This document shows positions 1 to 8,556 of a DNA stretch of 16,097 nucleotides, in pieces; position 1 is the first letter of the stretch, and each line of letters begins with the position of its first letter. The notes below the pieces were generated by a model. It was not told the DNA's origin. It ran no database searches and saw only the letters and a program-made list of their open reading frames with translations. Made by a program: the position numbers and the translations under genes. Origin of the DNA: Lentisphaerota bacterium (lineage in GTDB: Bacteria > Verrucomicrobiota > Kiritimatiellia > RFP12 > UBA1067); assembly GCA_015061765.1 (NCBI GenBank), contig SUVZ01000038.1, forward strand, positions 1 to 16,097, in the 5' to 3' direction.

Positions 1-611
1 ATCTGCGTGTGCGCCCTCGTCGAGCTGGGACGCGCCGGGGTATGGCGCTCGCCCTGATGGTGAGGGTCGAACATCAATGCCGCAAACCCGCGCTTCACCG
101 CAATGACGCACGCGCGCAGATAGACGGGATAATCCTTCCCCTCCCTCGAATGTCCACAGCTCATCACAACCGCCGGATGCGGCCCCGCCGACGCGGGCAG
201 GAAAAGGTTTGCCGTCACATAGACGCCCGGCATCGATTCGAAAACGACCTTTTCGATGGAATAGCCGTCGCGCCGATAGGCGGCCACCGTACGCGCATTG
301 AGCGGCGTACGCGCGGGAAACGTACCGATGGCCGCAAGCATTTTCGCCTTCATGCCTGCGCGATACGCATCGTACCCGGACTTCGTCTCGAGACCGCACC
401 ACGACTCATCGCACTGCACGTCCAGCGCGTCGATCTCGCGTATGGCGAAACCAGCGCTCATCACCTGCGGCCACCCCCACGGCAGCGCCTTGCCCGTCAC
501 ATAATCCTTCAGCGTCCGGTCCTTCTGCGCCGCCGCAGTATGCGTCTGTGCGGCTGCGGCGCAGGCTGCAGCAAGACAGAACACAAGACATATTCCACCT
601 TTCGACCTCAT
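1..611 (-). CDS. Secreted acetyl-xylan-esterase-like alpha/beta hydrolase (N-terminal part; runs off the left edge)
   Basis: An open frame of 203 codons starts with ATG at 611 and is still open at the window edge. The start follows a strong GGGGGAG ribosome binding site at 5 bases. Residues 1-22 form a signal peptide (hydrophobic run LVFCLAAACAAAA), so the product is exported. Residues 118-195 carry the strand/loop pattern of secreted acetyl-xylan-esterase/dienelactone-hydrolase-type proteins: GVYVTANLFLP, then HPAVVMSCGHSREGKDYP, then GFAALMFDPHHQGER. The nucleophile elbow (GxSxG), Asp and His would lie beyond the edge, so catalysis cannot be confirmed. It starts 17 bases after the DUF4838 gene stop, in the same operon. 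By family, a role in removing acetyl or other ester groups from plant or algal polysaccharide is likely; the substrate is inference. Confidence 0.75.
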   Translation of the reverse strand, partial: MRSKGGICLVFCLAAACAAAAQTHTAAAQKDRTLKDYVTGKALPWGWPQVMSAGFAIREIDALDVQCDESWCGLETKSGYDAYRAGMKAKMLAAIGTFPARTPLNARTVAAYRRDGYSIEKVVFESMPGVYVTANLFLPASAGPHPAVVMSCGHSREGKDYPVYLRACVIAVKRGFAALMFDPHHQGERHTPARPSSTRAHTQ

Positions 612-628
612 CGCAACTCCCCCTTCTT

Positions 629-2722
629 TCACTTAGGCTGCTCCACGAAATTGCCCTCGCCATCGGTGTAGCCGGACGGCTGCCGACCGTCTTTCAGGGC
701 TCGGGCCCGCTTCGCCGCCCGCTTGGCCGCAAATGCAGCGCGCTGTTCGGGCGTCCGGCGCGGAGTGCCTTGCAGATACGGGCCCTTGAAACCAAGCGAC
801 AGTGGACACAGCGCGACGGGATCATCCATCGACAGATTGCGCACAAACTCGATGTACTTCTTCCGGGCCGCCAGAAGCGGCTTCCATTCAGTCGTGTACC
901 ACGCCTTGTAGAGCTTGATCTCTTCGCGCGCGACGTCAAGACCCTTCTTGAGGAACCTGACGCGCACATTCGCCTCCGGTTCGGCGGATGTGAGCGCATC
1001 CGCCCGATCAAGCATCCGCGAGAGTTCGGCCACCGGATAATCCTCCAGAAGACCCTCGGTGCCGCGCGCGCGTTCGGCCGCACGCATGTGAATGCGCTCA
1101 AGCTCGTCCAGATATCGGCGAACCATAGGCGCGCCCTTGCCGAAGCACGCGCAGAAATCGTCCAGCTGCGCCTCATACGAGAGATTGTCGTGATTGAAAA
1201 GGGCTCGGCCAAGCATATAGAAAATGAAACCGCGCAGGGCGAATTCGCCGCTGCAGCAGTCGAAAGACACGCCACGCACGTTGTTGACCTTGAAGCGCAC
1301 CGTATCGTCGTACAGTATCCGCGCATAGTTCTGCGGCACCTGCGCCTGGAAGCCATGCAGTATGTTCGGACGCCAGACGAGCGGATTGCCGAATGCGGCG
1401 AACGCGGCAATCCCCGAGACCTCCCTGCCGATGCGCGACTTTTCGGTGAGATTGCCCTCGACATTGAAGAGCACGAGCGCAGGGTGGGGCTTGATCTTGA
1501 CCGGAGGGCGGACGTAACTCGAATAGATGAATGTCTTGAGCTTCTTGCCGGGATAGACCGCCGTCACGCCTTCGGCGATGCGATTGCAGAAATACAGCAC
1601 GCGGTCGGTGAGGGCGACATAATTGGTCGCTATGCGGTCAGGATTGTAGTAGCCCCAGCGAATCGGCTGTGCATTTACGGGATCTAGCCGCCGGCAGCCT
1701 TCGCACATGCAGGCCGCATCGCGGTGTCCGTCAGGCAGGCACACCGATGCGCTCGGCTCGTCCGGATTCCGCCTGAAATAGTCAATCCGGTCGCGGATCA
1801 CCTCCTGTATCAACCCTTCGTTTGAAAGGCACAGCCGGGGATGGGGCGAGCGGTTCACGCGCGTGCCGTTCGGCTGGAGCGCGAACCAGTCGGGATGCTC
1901 CTTGGAATACTTGGCGTAGTAATGATCGAAATAATGTCCGCCGCTGAATGCATCCTGGAGTGTCGGCTTCGTCTTCCTCGTCCTGCACGCCAGTCGGTCG
2001 TTGAAGCCATGCCACACATAGTAGGATCGGTTGCCCTTCCGGTCGATGCGCGCCTCGTCGTAACGCCTGCAGAACGCCGCCTGGTCCATCTTCAGGAACT
2101 TGAAGATCCCTGGTGCGCGTCCGCCACGTCCGCTCGGCGCCCAGATGCGCCGGATGTACTCGAACGCCGGCGGCGCGTTAAGCGAAACGTCCGGCAGCGC
2201 TACGCGCTTTCTCTTCGGAATGACCTTCCCCGTCGGGCCGGGCCACAGATAGCGGCATCCGAGCGACTCGAGGAAATAGGTCATCGCATGGGAAATGCCG
2301 GTGCCGTCGCCGCCAATGGTCACGGTATCTCCGTCGATTTTCAAGACCGCAGTCTGGGATGGGACATCCAGCTCGGCGATGCGCACAAGCGGCGCGGCCG
2401 CGGATGCGGCCGCCTTCCTCTCGTCGGCGAGCGTCACGTCCCGTCCCGACATCTCCGCCAGATGCCAGCGAATCTCCTCGGCGAACTGGGCCAGGAGCCG
2501 GTTCTTGAGATTGGCCGCAACGACAGGCGTACGCCCTTCATCCACCAGAACTATTCCCTCCCTGCGTAGCGGAGGTCGGTCGGCGAGCCGAGGTTCGTTC
2601 TTCAGCTCCGTCGCCACCTTGAGCGACCCCGGTTCGCCCAGCGGAACCAGTTCCCACTTTTCCGATGCGGCGGCAGCCATCGACAGGGCCGTCACGAGAG
2701 ACACAGACAACAGTTTCCTCAT
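629..2722 (-). CDS. Secreted DUF4838 protein, probable glycan-active enzyme
   Basis: This 697-residue protein has a signal peptide (residues 1-19, MRKLLSVSLVTALSMAAAA). An N-terminal alpha/beta domain resembles the alpha-glucuronidase N-terminal fold (about 55-180, including GGDGTGISHAMTYFLESLG and CRYLWPGPTGKV). It is followed by the DUF4838 region (about 185-550) with YYVWHGFN, HPDWFALQPNGTR, the CMCEGC cluster at 338-343 and LHGFQAQVPQN at 455. The C-terminal tail from about 555 is alpha-helical and basic. I chose ATG 2722 because AAAGGAG ends 8 bases before it; the in-frame GTG at 2731 lies on that ribosome binding site. DUF4838 proteins occur in polysaccharide-degradation loci of PVC bacteria and Bacteroidota, but no activity is assigned from sequence. 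The neighbours are a broken paralogue 21 bases upstream and an esterase 17 bases downstream, so it is probably co-transcribed with both. Confidence 0.9.
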   Translation of the reverse strand: MRKLLSVSLVTALSMAAAASEKWELVPLGEPGSLKVATELKNEPRLADRPPLRREGIVLVDEGRTPVVAANLKNRLLAQFAEEIRWHLAEMSGRDVTLADERKAAASAAAPLVRIAELDVPSQTAVLKIDGDTVTIGGDGTGISHAMTYFLESLGCRYLWPGPTGKVIPKRKRVALPDVSLNAPPAFEYIRRIWAPSGRGGRAPGIFKFLKMDQAAFCRRYDEARIDRKGNRSYYVWHGFNDRLACRTRKTKPTLQDAFSGGHYFDHYYAKYSKEHPDWFALQPNGTRVNRSPHPRLCLSNEGLIQEVIRDRIDYFRRNPDEPSASVCLPDGHRDAACMCEGCRRLDPVNAQPIRWGYYNPDRIATNYVALTDRVLYFCNRIAEGVTAVYPGKKLKTFIYSSYVRPPVKIKPHPALVLFNVEGNLTEKSRIGREVSGIAAFAAFGNPLVWRPNILHGFQAQVPQNYARILYDDTVRFKVNNVRGVSFDCCSGEFALRGFIFYMLGRALFNHDNLSYEAQLDDFCACFGKGAPMVRRYLDELERIHMRAAERARGTEGLLEDYPVAELSRMLDRADALTSAEPEANVRVRFLKKGLDVAREEIKLYKAWYTTEWKPLLAARKKYIEFVRNLSMDDPVALCPLSLGFKGPYLQGTPRRTPEQRAAFAAKRAAKRARALKDGRQPSGYTDGEGNFVEQPK

Positions 2723-2743
2723 ATCACGCACTCCTTTCGACGG

Positions 2744-3476
2744 TCACCTCTTTTGAAGCCCCAGCGGATCCCTGCCGAGATGCCGGCCGCACACTCCTGA
2801 CGGGGAGAGCGTCAACGGGTTCCCGAGAAACGTCTCGCGGAAGAACTCGGCCGCTTCGCGCTGCAGCCTGGCAAGATCCGGCGCCTTCGACCGCGCCGCA
2901 TCGATTATCGCCAGATGGCGCCGCCCTATTTCCGCGCCCATGCGGACGAACGCAACACGTGCGGCGGCATCGGCGTCATCCGCCGAAAGCGTCCGTGCCT
3001 CGTCAAGGAAACGTACGGGGTCGGCCGCCTCGTAGGCCTTGCGGTAGTAGACGTTGTGCGCACCCCGTTCGACCGGCTTGCGGGCAGACGCCGCGGCGGC
3101 GCGCATCTTCGACACCTCCTTTATCGCGACGTTGTAGGCGTCATAGAGGCAATCGTAGTACTTGCGCATCGCCGGCGCAGCCCTGCCGAACGCAACGGTC
3201 AGATAATCGTCGTAGAAATCATCGTACGACAGCCGGTCCGGATTGAGATGGGCCTTCGCGAGAATGTAGAAGTCCAGCCCGCGCGCCGGCCAGCATCCGC
3301 TCATGCAGTCAAAGTCCGTTCCGACAAGTCCATTCGCCTTGAAGAGCTCGACATCGTCAAAGAGGCAGCGCGAGATGTTCTGCGGCAAACCGGCCTGGAA
3401 GCCACACAGCAGATTATTAAAGGAAAAATGAAAAGGCAACGAGCACTGACTTCATTTTTTTTTCTTTGACTGACAT
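2744..3476 (-). pseudogene. Internally deleted DUF4838 paralogue (signal-peptide start joined out of frame to C-terminal third)
   Basis: Frame 2744-3439 encodes about 230 residues matching only the C-terminal part of the intact neighbour. GFQAGLPQN, FDDVELFKAN, DFDCMSG, LSYDDFYDDY and FGRAAPAMRKYYD align in order with residues from about 457 onward of the 697-residue protein. About 440 residues of the N-terminal portion are missing. Just upstream, ATG 3476 follows GGAG at 6 bases and reads MSVKEKKMKSVLVAFSFFL then TAA at 3417-3419, which is the start of a signal peptide in a different frame. The simplest reading is a secreted DUF4838 gene that lost its middle through a deletion around 3410-3425, leaving a frame mismatch. 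The apparent TTG start at 3439 has no ribosome binding site and lies inside the signal-peptide remnant. An assembly join is the main alternative. The fragment ends 21 bases before the intact paralogue. Confidence 0.8.
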
Positions 3477-3522
3477 TCGCCTCTCCTTTTTAAGGGAACC
3501 ACAAATCTACCACATGAGACGA

Positions 3523-3552
3523 ATGTTATCACAAAACGGTTTTTCATGTCAA
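3523..3552 (-). promoter_or_regulatory. Sigma70-type promoter in front of the DUF4838/esterase operon
   Basis: Read on the minus strand, TTGACA (3552-3547, a perfect -35) is separated by 18 bases from TAACAT (3528-3523, 4 of 6 matches to TATAAT). A transcript starting near 3515 would have a leader of about 40 bases before the GGAG site and ATG 3476 of the broken DUF4838 gene. It is the only promoter-like site I see upstream of the intact DUF4838 gene and the esterase. It may therefore still drive them although the first gene is broken. The segment 3553-3646 between it and the stop of the Asp-box gene holds no gene. A possible 8-bp imperfect stem (3576-3583 with 3594-3605) lacks a U-run, so I do not call it a terminator. 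Confidence 0.55.
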
Positions 3553-3646
3553 GAACGCCGCAACGGAAGGCAGATCTCGGATGGCACTCCCGTTCATCGA
3601 CCGAGTGAATCATTCTTCCGCGGCTTCTGCACAGACGGAAAATCCT

Positions 3647-5839
3647 CTATCTCAGTGAACCGTGATTTACCGCCCTGCACGACTTTTTGCGTTCCCATCT
3701 TGCCGTCACAAACCCTCCGCCGAGCGTTCCTGCGACAATCGTTTCTCCATCAAACGGATCGAACGCAACGCAAGTAAGACGGCGCATGTGCAGCCCCTCG
3801 TTCGCCGTCCGCCACGTTTCTCCATCATCAGAACTTACATATACGCCGTTCGCCCCTGCGAAATCATGGTAAGGATTGTCGGAGGTCGTCAGCACCATCC
3901 GCATCGGATCCTTCGGATCGGTCGCGATGGCGCAAGAGAGCGCATCGCTGTGTAGACGCATCCAGCCACCGCCGCGCGGGTCAAACCTCCACAATCCCCG
4001 TCTGTCCGAATCGCCGGTACGCCCCCGGCAGACCAGAACACGTCCAAACGCATCACAGGCGATCTTCCCCTCCGATTCGCCCGCAAGTCCAAGAAGGCGA
4101 AATGTTTTCCAATCCCTTGTCTCGAAAACGCCTGCGGCATCCTTGATGTAAAAGCGCGCGGGATCGGTCGGATCGACAGCGAATTCGCCAGACTGTGCCA
4201 AAGCTTCCTTATGCCACGAGGCACCGCCATCATCTGTCGTGTAACGCGATCTGCCGTTTATGACAAAAGCCTTGCGTTTATCCTCTGGATCCACCCATAC
4301 ACCTGCATATGAGCCGTCGGTAAATTCCGGAAGCCCGTATGCCGCCCCATAGCGAGTCCTCCATGTACGCCCGCCATCATGACTGAACGTAATGCCGTTA
4401 TTGCGTCCGTTCTGTCCGGTTGTGAGATAAATACCGCCATCCTTGCTGAATGCCGCGGCAACGCCGCCACACCACGGCCCAACCTCGCCCTTTGCATAAT
4501 GCCAGCTTTTAAATCCATCGTCTGAAATCCAGCCGCGACCAGCATCCATCATCTGAACAACCGACTGTCCGCGCCTGTAGGGATTGAAGGTTACCGAACG
4601 AGAGCACCAACCATTCCAGCCTCTTCCGCGCCAGCTGTCGGGACGCTCCTCGTCCGGACGGAAAGCCGTTGCGTCTTTCCATGTGCGTCCACCGTCGACA
4701 GTTTTAATCACATACTCGGTATTGTACGCGTACGCCGTATCTTTTTCAAGCGGCGATGCGGTGATGCGACATCCTGGCCCCGCAAAACACGCGGTCTCTA
4801 TATTTCTCTTCGAACATCCAAAATGCCAGCTCGTTCCTCCGTCATCACTGACCCAGATTCCGGAAGACCTCCACCCCTTATCGCTTACATACAGACGGTA
4901 CGGAGGAAACCGAGAGACCTCAATGTCGGAGAAACTGCTGACAAAGTTCCTCCCGCCATCAGCCGTCTTGACGATTGTCGCATCGACCGGCTGAAACGAG
5001 CGTCCCGCATCCTTGCTTTTCCAGATTGAATCAGGTGCACTACGGAAACCTGAAGATTTATCGGCAGCGACCACCGCCCAGAGTATATCCGGATCAGAAG
5101 GATGGGTCGTTACACTCTTGACGACACCCGGCAATCCTGACAGTTTCCGCCGGTGCCAAGACAATCCTCCATCCGTCGAAACGAACCAACCGGCATCCTC
5201 GGCAAATGCATTTGCCCACGGCCTTCCACCCGATACGGACGGGCTCCACCAGGCCTTTACAATATTCGCGCCCTTTACGGCCTCGGCGATAAATCCCTCG
5301 TTGGCAATAGTTCCGCTACGCCGCCAGGTTTTACCGTCGTTGTCGCTTATCCATACCGCCCCCAGTGTCTCGCATTTGGACCAGCTCCCCCAGCGTCTGG
5401 AAGAGCCGCCGAACGCCAGAAGCCTCTGAGGATAACTTTTGTCGATCAGTATTTTTTCAATCAGGGCGGTATACTTCCAACGGCATGCCTTAGGCATGCC
5501 ATCACGACGCGATATCCATGTCCGTCCGCCGTCACGACTGAACATCGGCCCTGCGCAGGAGCCTATCCATACCTCATTCGTACGAAACGGATGGAATGTC
5601 GGTGTCGCCATCTCGTAAGTCGGAAGTCCACACCCCGCCGTCCAGCTTTCGCCTCCGTCAAATGAAGCCGCGGTCCCCAGCATATCCCCGCCAGAAACCA
5701 GATGATTGGCGTTATGTGGAGAAACCGCCAACGATACTATCGCACCTCCGCATCCCGGCTCATAAAGCGGCTTCCACACAATGTCCGACAGAGAAGCCTT
5801 TGCGGACAACACGGCAAGAATCAATATCGCAACACACAT
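3647..5839 (-). CDS. Secreted Asp-box (BNR) repeat protein, sialidase/GH74-like propeller fold
   Basis: This 730-residue protein has a short signal peptide (residues 1-16, MCVAILILAVLSAKA, without the usual basic residue at the N-terminus). About eleven Asp-box motifs, S-x-D-x-G-x-T-W, are spread over its length: SFDGGESW (59), SRDGGRTW (101), SDNDGKTW (165), STDGGLSW (221), SKDAGRSF (275), SDDGGTSW (331), TVDGGRTW (380), SDDGFKSW (439), SHDGGRTW (486), TTDDGGASW (about 534) and SSDDGETW (679). Asp boxes mark beta-propeller blades, as in sialidases, GH74 xyloglucanases and Vps10-like proteins. I see no motif that fixes one activity, so enzyme or glycan-binding scaffold are both possible. ATG 5839 lies 5 bases after the stop of the preceding gene; its AAGGT site is inside that gene's end, which points to translational coupling. 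Confidence 0.9.
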   Translation of the reverse strand: MCVAILILAVLSAKASLSDIVWKPLYEPGCGGAIVSLAVSPHNANHLVSGGDMLGTAASFDGGESWTAGCGLPTYEMATPTFHPFRTNEVWIGSCAGPMFSRDGGRTWISRRDGMPKACRWKYTALIEKILIDKSYPQRLLAFGGSSRRWGSWSKCETLGAVWISDNDGKTWRRSGTIANEGFIAEAVKGANIVKAWWSPSVSGGRPWANAFAEDAGWFVSTDGGLSWHRRKLSGLPGVVKSVTTHPSDPDILWAVVAADKSSGFRSAPDSIWKSKDAGRSFQPVDATIVKTADGGRNFVSSFSDIEVSRFPPYRLYVSDKGWRSSGIWVSDDGGTSWHFGCSKRNIETACFAGPGCRITASPLEKDTAYAYNTEYVIKTVDGGRTWKDATAFRPDEERPDSWRGRGWNGWCSRSVTFNPYRRGQSVVQMMDAGRGWISDDGFKSWHYAKGEVGPWCGGVAAAFSKDGGIYLTTGQNGRNNGITFSHDGGRTWRTRYGAAYGLPEFTDGSYAGVWVDPEDKRKAFVINGRSRYTTDDGGASWHKEALAQSGEFAVDPTDPARFYIKDAAGVFETRDWKTFRLLGLAGESEGKIACDAFGRVLVCRGRTGDSDRRGLWRFDPRGGGWMRLHSDALSCAIATDPKDPMRMVLTTSDNPYHDFAGANGVYVSSDDGETWRTANEGLHMRRLTCVAFDPFDGETIVAGTLGGGFVTARWERKKSCRAVNHGSLR

Positions 5840-5844
5840 GGATG

Positions 5845-8232
5845 TTACCTTACAGTGATGATAAATCCTCTGCCAAGGATAAACAACCGTCCGTTACGGT
5901 AATCCATGTGATATCTGCCGGCAATCTGCATCACGCCGTCGACACAAATCCTCCACGAATGAAGATTCTCCGCCGAAGTGCAGTCTTCAAAAAGAATCGG
6001 GATGGCCAGCCCATCAATGCCCGTGCCGTCAGGAGCACCCGTCAAAAAGACCGTTCCCGATTCGGCAAATCGTGCGTTTCTGATCGTGCCGCCACCAGAT
6101 GCAGCGTCAATCGTAACAGCATCCACCGTCTGTCCGCCTGTCACGTTCGTGAAGTCCAGAACGGCTCCAGCAGCCACTTCAACCCGCATTGAATCAGGCA
6201 TATTTCGAACGCCGGGAACCGCGAAGCCGAGATCCGCACTGTAGAAACGGAAGCGGAGCGGCACCCCGCTTTCGGCCGTACCGAACCACGTCATATCTTT
6301 CATGTCAGAATAATTTCCAACGATAAATTCCTCTTCATTCAAAAGTTTCCATGTAAGCCCGCCATCATGACTTGCGCTGAGAGTCCATGCTCTTGGACAT
6401 CCACCATAACCGGGCTGAAAATTGATCGCCGACACCGGACCGGAACCGGACGGCAGACGCACATAAAGCGTAACCCCGTTCTCATTAGTAGTCGACGGCG
6501 TTTCCACGGCGACACGCGGCCACTGATCTTCGTCGAACAGATTGCCGGCGTTTCCGTTTCCGGCTATATCGCCCACGAAAATCGTCCCTGCAGCGAATGC
6601 CGCCGCGCCGGGTTCCAAATCGCCAGGATTCGTTCCGGACGCTTTGGCCGCTATCTCCTTGGCTCCTATCCGGTTCCCGGCAGGTCCTACAAAACCGAGT
6701 TCACCGAGATAAAACCTGTAATCGTGAGCTCCCTTGTCTCTGTCGAAATAGCCGACATTGTTCCAGTCGGTGACGTTCCACTTGAAGAGGTCGCACGAAT
6801 ATCCGACGGCGGAAAAAGCGAGAGTCCCCGCCTTGACAATAACATTGGAAGGCATGACGGAGGGGTCTTCGATTATCATGACGCCGGAGCCGTTCTTGGT
6901 CCACTCGCCTGCCGAATTGAAGCCGGCGATCCGCTCGTCGTTCTCAACCATGCGCGAAGCCTCCAGCCTGCCGCCGTTGAGCAACACGAGCGAACCTCTT
7001 ACCTCCGCCAAGCCCGAAGACGGCACTACAGTCACTCCGTCAATGATCAGCGTCGCCCCGGATTCGACGAGAAGACTGTCAAGATTGAACTCCGCCGCGA
7101 TGCGGACCGTTCCGTTCGAGACCGTAAACGATCCGACCTGCGCGGCATTGGTTACGCTGAAAATTCCCGTTCCGACCTTGAAAACGCCGACATCCGCCGC
7201 AATGCGGCCTTTGAGATGTCCGTCCTGATCGCCTTCGCCGAAAATCACTTTCGACGAAGATGTTCCCGTAAGAGACTCCGTATCAAGCGGAAACGGCGAT
7301 GAGAACCAATTCAAGCGTTGTGTCGTATCTTTAATGCGCAAAAGAACATACGGAGGATTCGGCTCCTGCAAAACAACGCCGCCATTGCCCGGCCCGTAAG
7401 GAAGCAGATTGTCGTCCGGCAATACTACCGAATGCTTTGAAGTTATGTAAAGATTGCGCACATTGGCCCATTCTACACCCTCGTGCAATGCATAGAACTG
7501 GTTTTCCCCATTAGCCGACCGGCAAAAGATGACATCATGTCCTTGACCGTCAATGACAAGACTGCCGAATTCTGAATTGAGATGTCGTTGACTCCAATTG
7601 CTGCCAATGCGGACATTGCCGCCTTCAAACGATTCTATGCGAAACGCCCCGGAAGCAAACATCGTGTATCCCCAATATTGACTATAGCCGAGACAGCTGT
7701 CTTTTACGAGAATGCGCGCCCTTGAATCGGACTCGTTGAACATACTTCTGAAATCGGCGGTCACCGAACCAAGTTTCAAGAAATCAATGAAGCCGGACGG
7801 CGAAACGGCAGCGTTCCGTAATATATTGACCGTGGTCATATCCACGACCACCACATCATCGTTATCGGTATTGGTGGGAAGTGCCGCAATCTGACCCACG
7901 CCTCCGTTCCTGCCGACATTGACAGTTTCGACTTTGAGTCCCGTTGCATCGTTGCCAAATACATTGACCTGCGCCGTATCACCCTCTTCCGGCCCAAGTT
8001 CAAGCGTTACCGCCGTCAGCGTCAATCCTGCCGGAATATTGAGCGTGCCGCTTACGGTTACCGTATCGTAGCTTGCACCAGCCTGCAAGTTAAACGTCTC
8101 GCCGCGGGCGACCGTAAGGTCTTCTGCAAATGCATGGAAACTGACGCAAATCAGACCTAATGCGAAAATAACAGCGAAATACATTTTGTCCGTAACGACG
8201 GCAAACATCACTGATATCATTTTTTTTTTCAT
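5845..8232 (-). CDS. Secreted surface protein with autotransporter-associated beta-strand repeats
   Basis: This 795-residue protein has a long signal peptide with cleavage likely after AFA (residues 34-36). Residues 38-420 are rich in short beta strands. Two stretches fit the autotransporter-associated beta-strand repeat pattern: FKVGTGIFSVTNA...VSNGTVRI at 351-378, and EWTKNGSGVMIIEDP...VKAGTLAFS at 443-474. Residues 601-630 contain a domain with an Asp-box-like SASHDGGLTWKLL. A further beta-rich part (680-745) follows, and the protein ends in GRGFIITVR. I see no outer-membrane beta-barrel, LPXTG or PEP-CTERM anchor, so the attachment mechanism is unclear. The start codon is followed by ten A bases, giving MKKKM. 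It has its own promoter and is the first gene of a pair with the Asp-box protein. Function is unknown; adhesion or glycan display is inference. Confidence 0.87.
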   Translation of the reverse strand: MKKKMISVMFAVVTDKMYFAVIFALGLICVSFHAFAEDLTVARGETFNLQAGASYDTVTVSGTLNIPAGLTLTAVTLELGPEEGDTAQVNVFGNDATGLKVETVNVGRNGGVGQIAALPTNTDNDDVVVVDMTTVNILRNAAVSPSGFIDFLKLGSVTADFRSMFNESDSRARILVKDSCLGYSQYWGYTMFASGAFRIESFEGGNVRIGSNWSQRHLNSEFGSLVIDGQGHDVIFCRSANGENQFYALHEGVEWANVRNLYITSKHSVVLPDDNLLPYGPGNGGVVLQEPNPPYVLLRIKDTTQRLNWFSSPFPLDTESLTGTSSSKVIFGEGDQDGHLKGRIAADVGVFKVGTGIFSVTNAAQVGSFTVSNGTVRIAAEFNLDSLLVESGATLIIDGVTVVPSSGLAEVRGSLVLLNGGRLEASRMVENDERIAGFNSAGEWTKNGSGVMIIEDPSVMPSNVIVKAGTLAFSAVGYSCDLFKWNVTDWNNVGYFDRDKGAHDYRFYLGELGFVGPAGNRIGAKEIAAKASGTNPGDLEPGAAAFAAGTIFVGDIAGNGNAGNLFDEDQWPRVAVETPSTTNENGVTLYVRLPSGSGPVSAINFQPGYGGCPRAWTLSASHDGGLTWKLLNEEEFIVGNYSDMKDMTWFGTAESGVPLRFRFYSADLGFAVPGVRNMPDSMRVEVAAGAVLDFTNVTGGQTVDAVTIDAASGGGTIRNARFAESGTVFLTGAPDGTGIDGLAIPILFEDCTSAENLHSWRICVDGVMQIAGRYHMDYRNGRLFILGRGFIITVR

Positions 8233-8258
8233 GACAGGCTTCCCTTAATTTTCCGCGC

Positions 8259-8287
8259 ATTATACATTATCAAAATGTCGAACGCAA
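8259..8287 (-). promoter_or_regulatory. Promoter of the surface-protein/Asp-box operon
   Basis: On the minus strand, TATAAT (8264-8259) is a perfect -10, 17 bases downstream of TTGCGT (8287-8282), a weak -35 with 3 of 6 matches. The transcript would start near 8252, giving a leader of about 20 bases before ATG 8232. The leader contains AAGGGAAG, a mediocre ribosome binding site. The site lies 33 bases downstream of the tRNA terminator, so this operon appears to be transcribed separately from the tRNAs. Confidence 0.6.
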
Positions 8288-8319
8288 CATTGCAGTTTCA
8301 CAAACATTCGGCAATCGAC

Positions 8320-8349
8320 AAAAAAAAACCAATATCCATTGGATATTGG
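8320..8349 (-). terminator. Rho-independent terminator of the tRNA-Arg/tRNA-fMet unit
   Basis: The arms 8349-8341 and 8337-8329 form a perfect 9-bp stem (CCAATATCC with GGATATTGG) and a 3-base loop. In transcript sense it is followed at once by nine U residues (8328-8320). It begins 9 bases after the encoded CCA end of tRNA-fMet. The stem is AU-rich but uninterrupted. Confidence 0.87.
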
Positions 8350-8358
8350 ACTTTTAAT

Positions 8359-8435
<77 letters not shown>

Positions 8436-8454
8436 ATCTGGCGTTCTCTTCGAC

Positions 8455-8531
8455 TGGCGCGCCCAGCAGGAGTCGAACCTGCAACCCTCAGATTCGTAGT
8501 CTGATACTCTATCCAGTTGAGCTATGGGCGC
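8455..8531 (-). tRNA. tRNA-Arg (ACG)
   Basis: The 77-base gene has a perfect 7-bp acceptor stem (GCGCCCA with TGGGCGC), discriminator G and encoded CCA. The D-arm is TAGCTCAACTGGATAGAG. The anticodon loop CTACGAA on stem TCAGA/TCTGA places anticodon ACG at 8497-8495. The T-loop is GGTTCGACTCC. The first anticodon base A would be converted to inosine by TadA to read CGU, CGC and CGA codons. It is the first gene of the two-tRNA transcript. Confidence 0.97.
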
Positions 8532-8556
8532 ACTTGTTGTCGTAAAAACGGCGCAC

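Noticed and set aside
548..1687. 379-codon open frame on the plus strand
   Set aside because: It lies opposite the well-supported DUF4838 gene, has no ribosome binding site or recognisable domain, and its Arg/Ile/His-rich composition is typical of the antisense frame of a GC-rich gene.
3417..3476. A 19-codon peptide gene MSVKEKKMKSVLVAFSFFL with a good ribosome binding site
   Set aside because: It could look like a leader peptide, but it is a basic n-region plus the start of a hydrophobic signal-peptide core followed by DUF4838 homology in another frame, so a gene remnant is the simpler explanation.
3576..3605. Imperfect stem-loop after the Asp-box gene as a terminator
   Set aside because: The stem has a bulge and an 11-base loop, and no U-run follows it in the direction of transcription.
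6367..7302. 311-codon plus-strand open frame
   Set aside because: It is antisense to the beta-strand-repeat protein, shows no domain, and the minus-strand product has a clear signal peptide and repeats.
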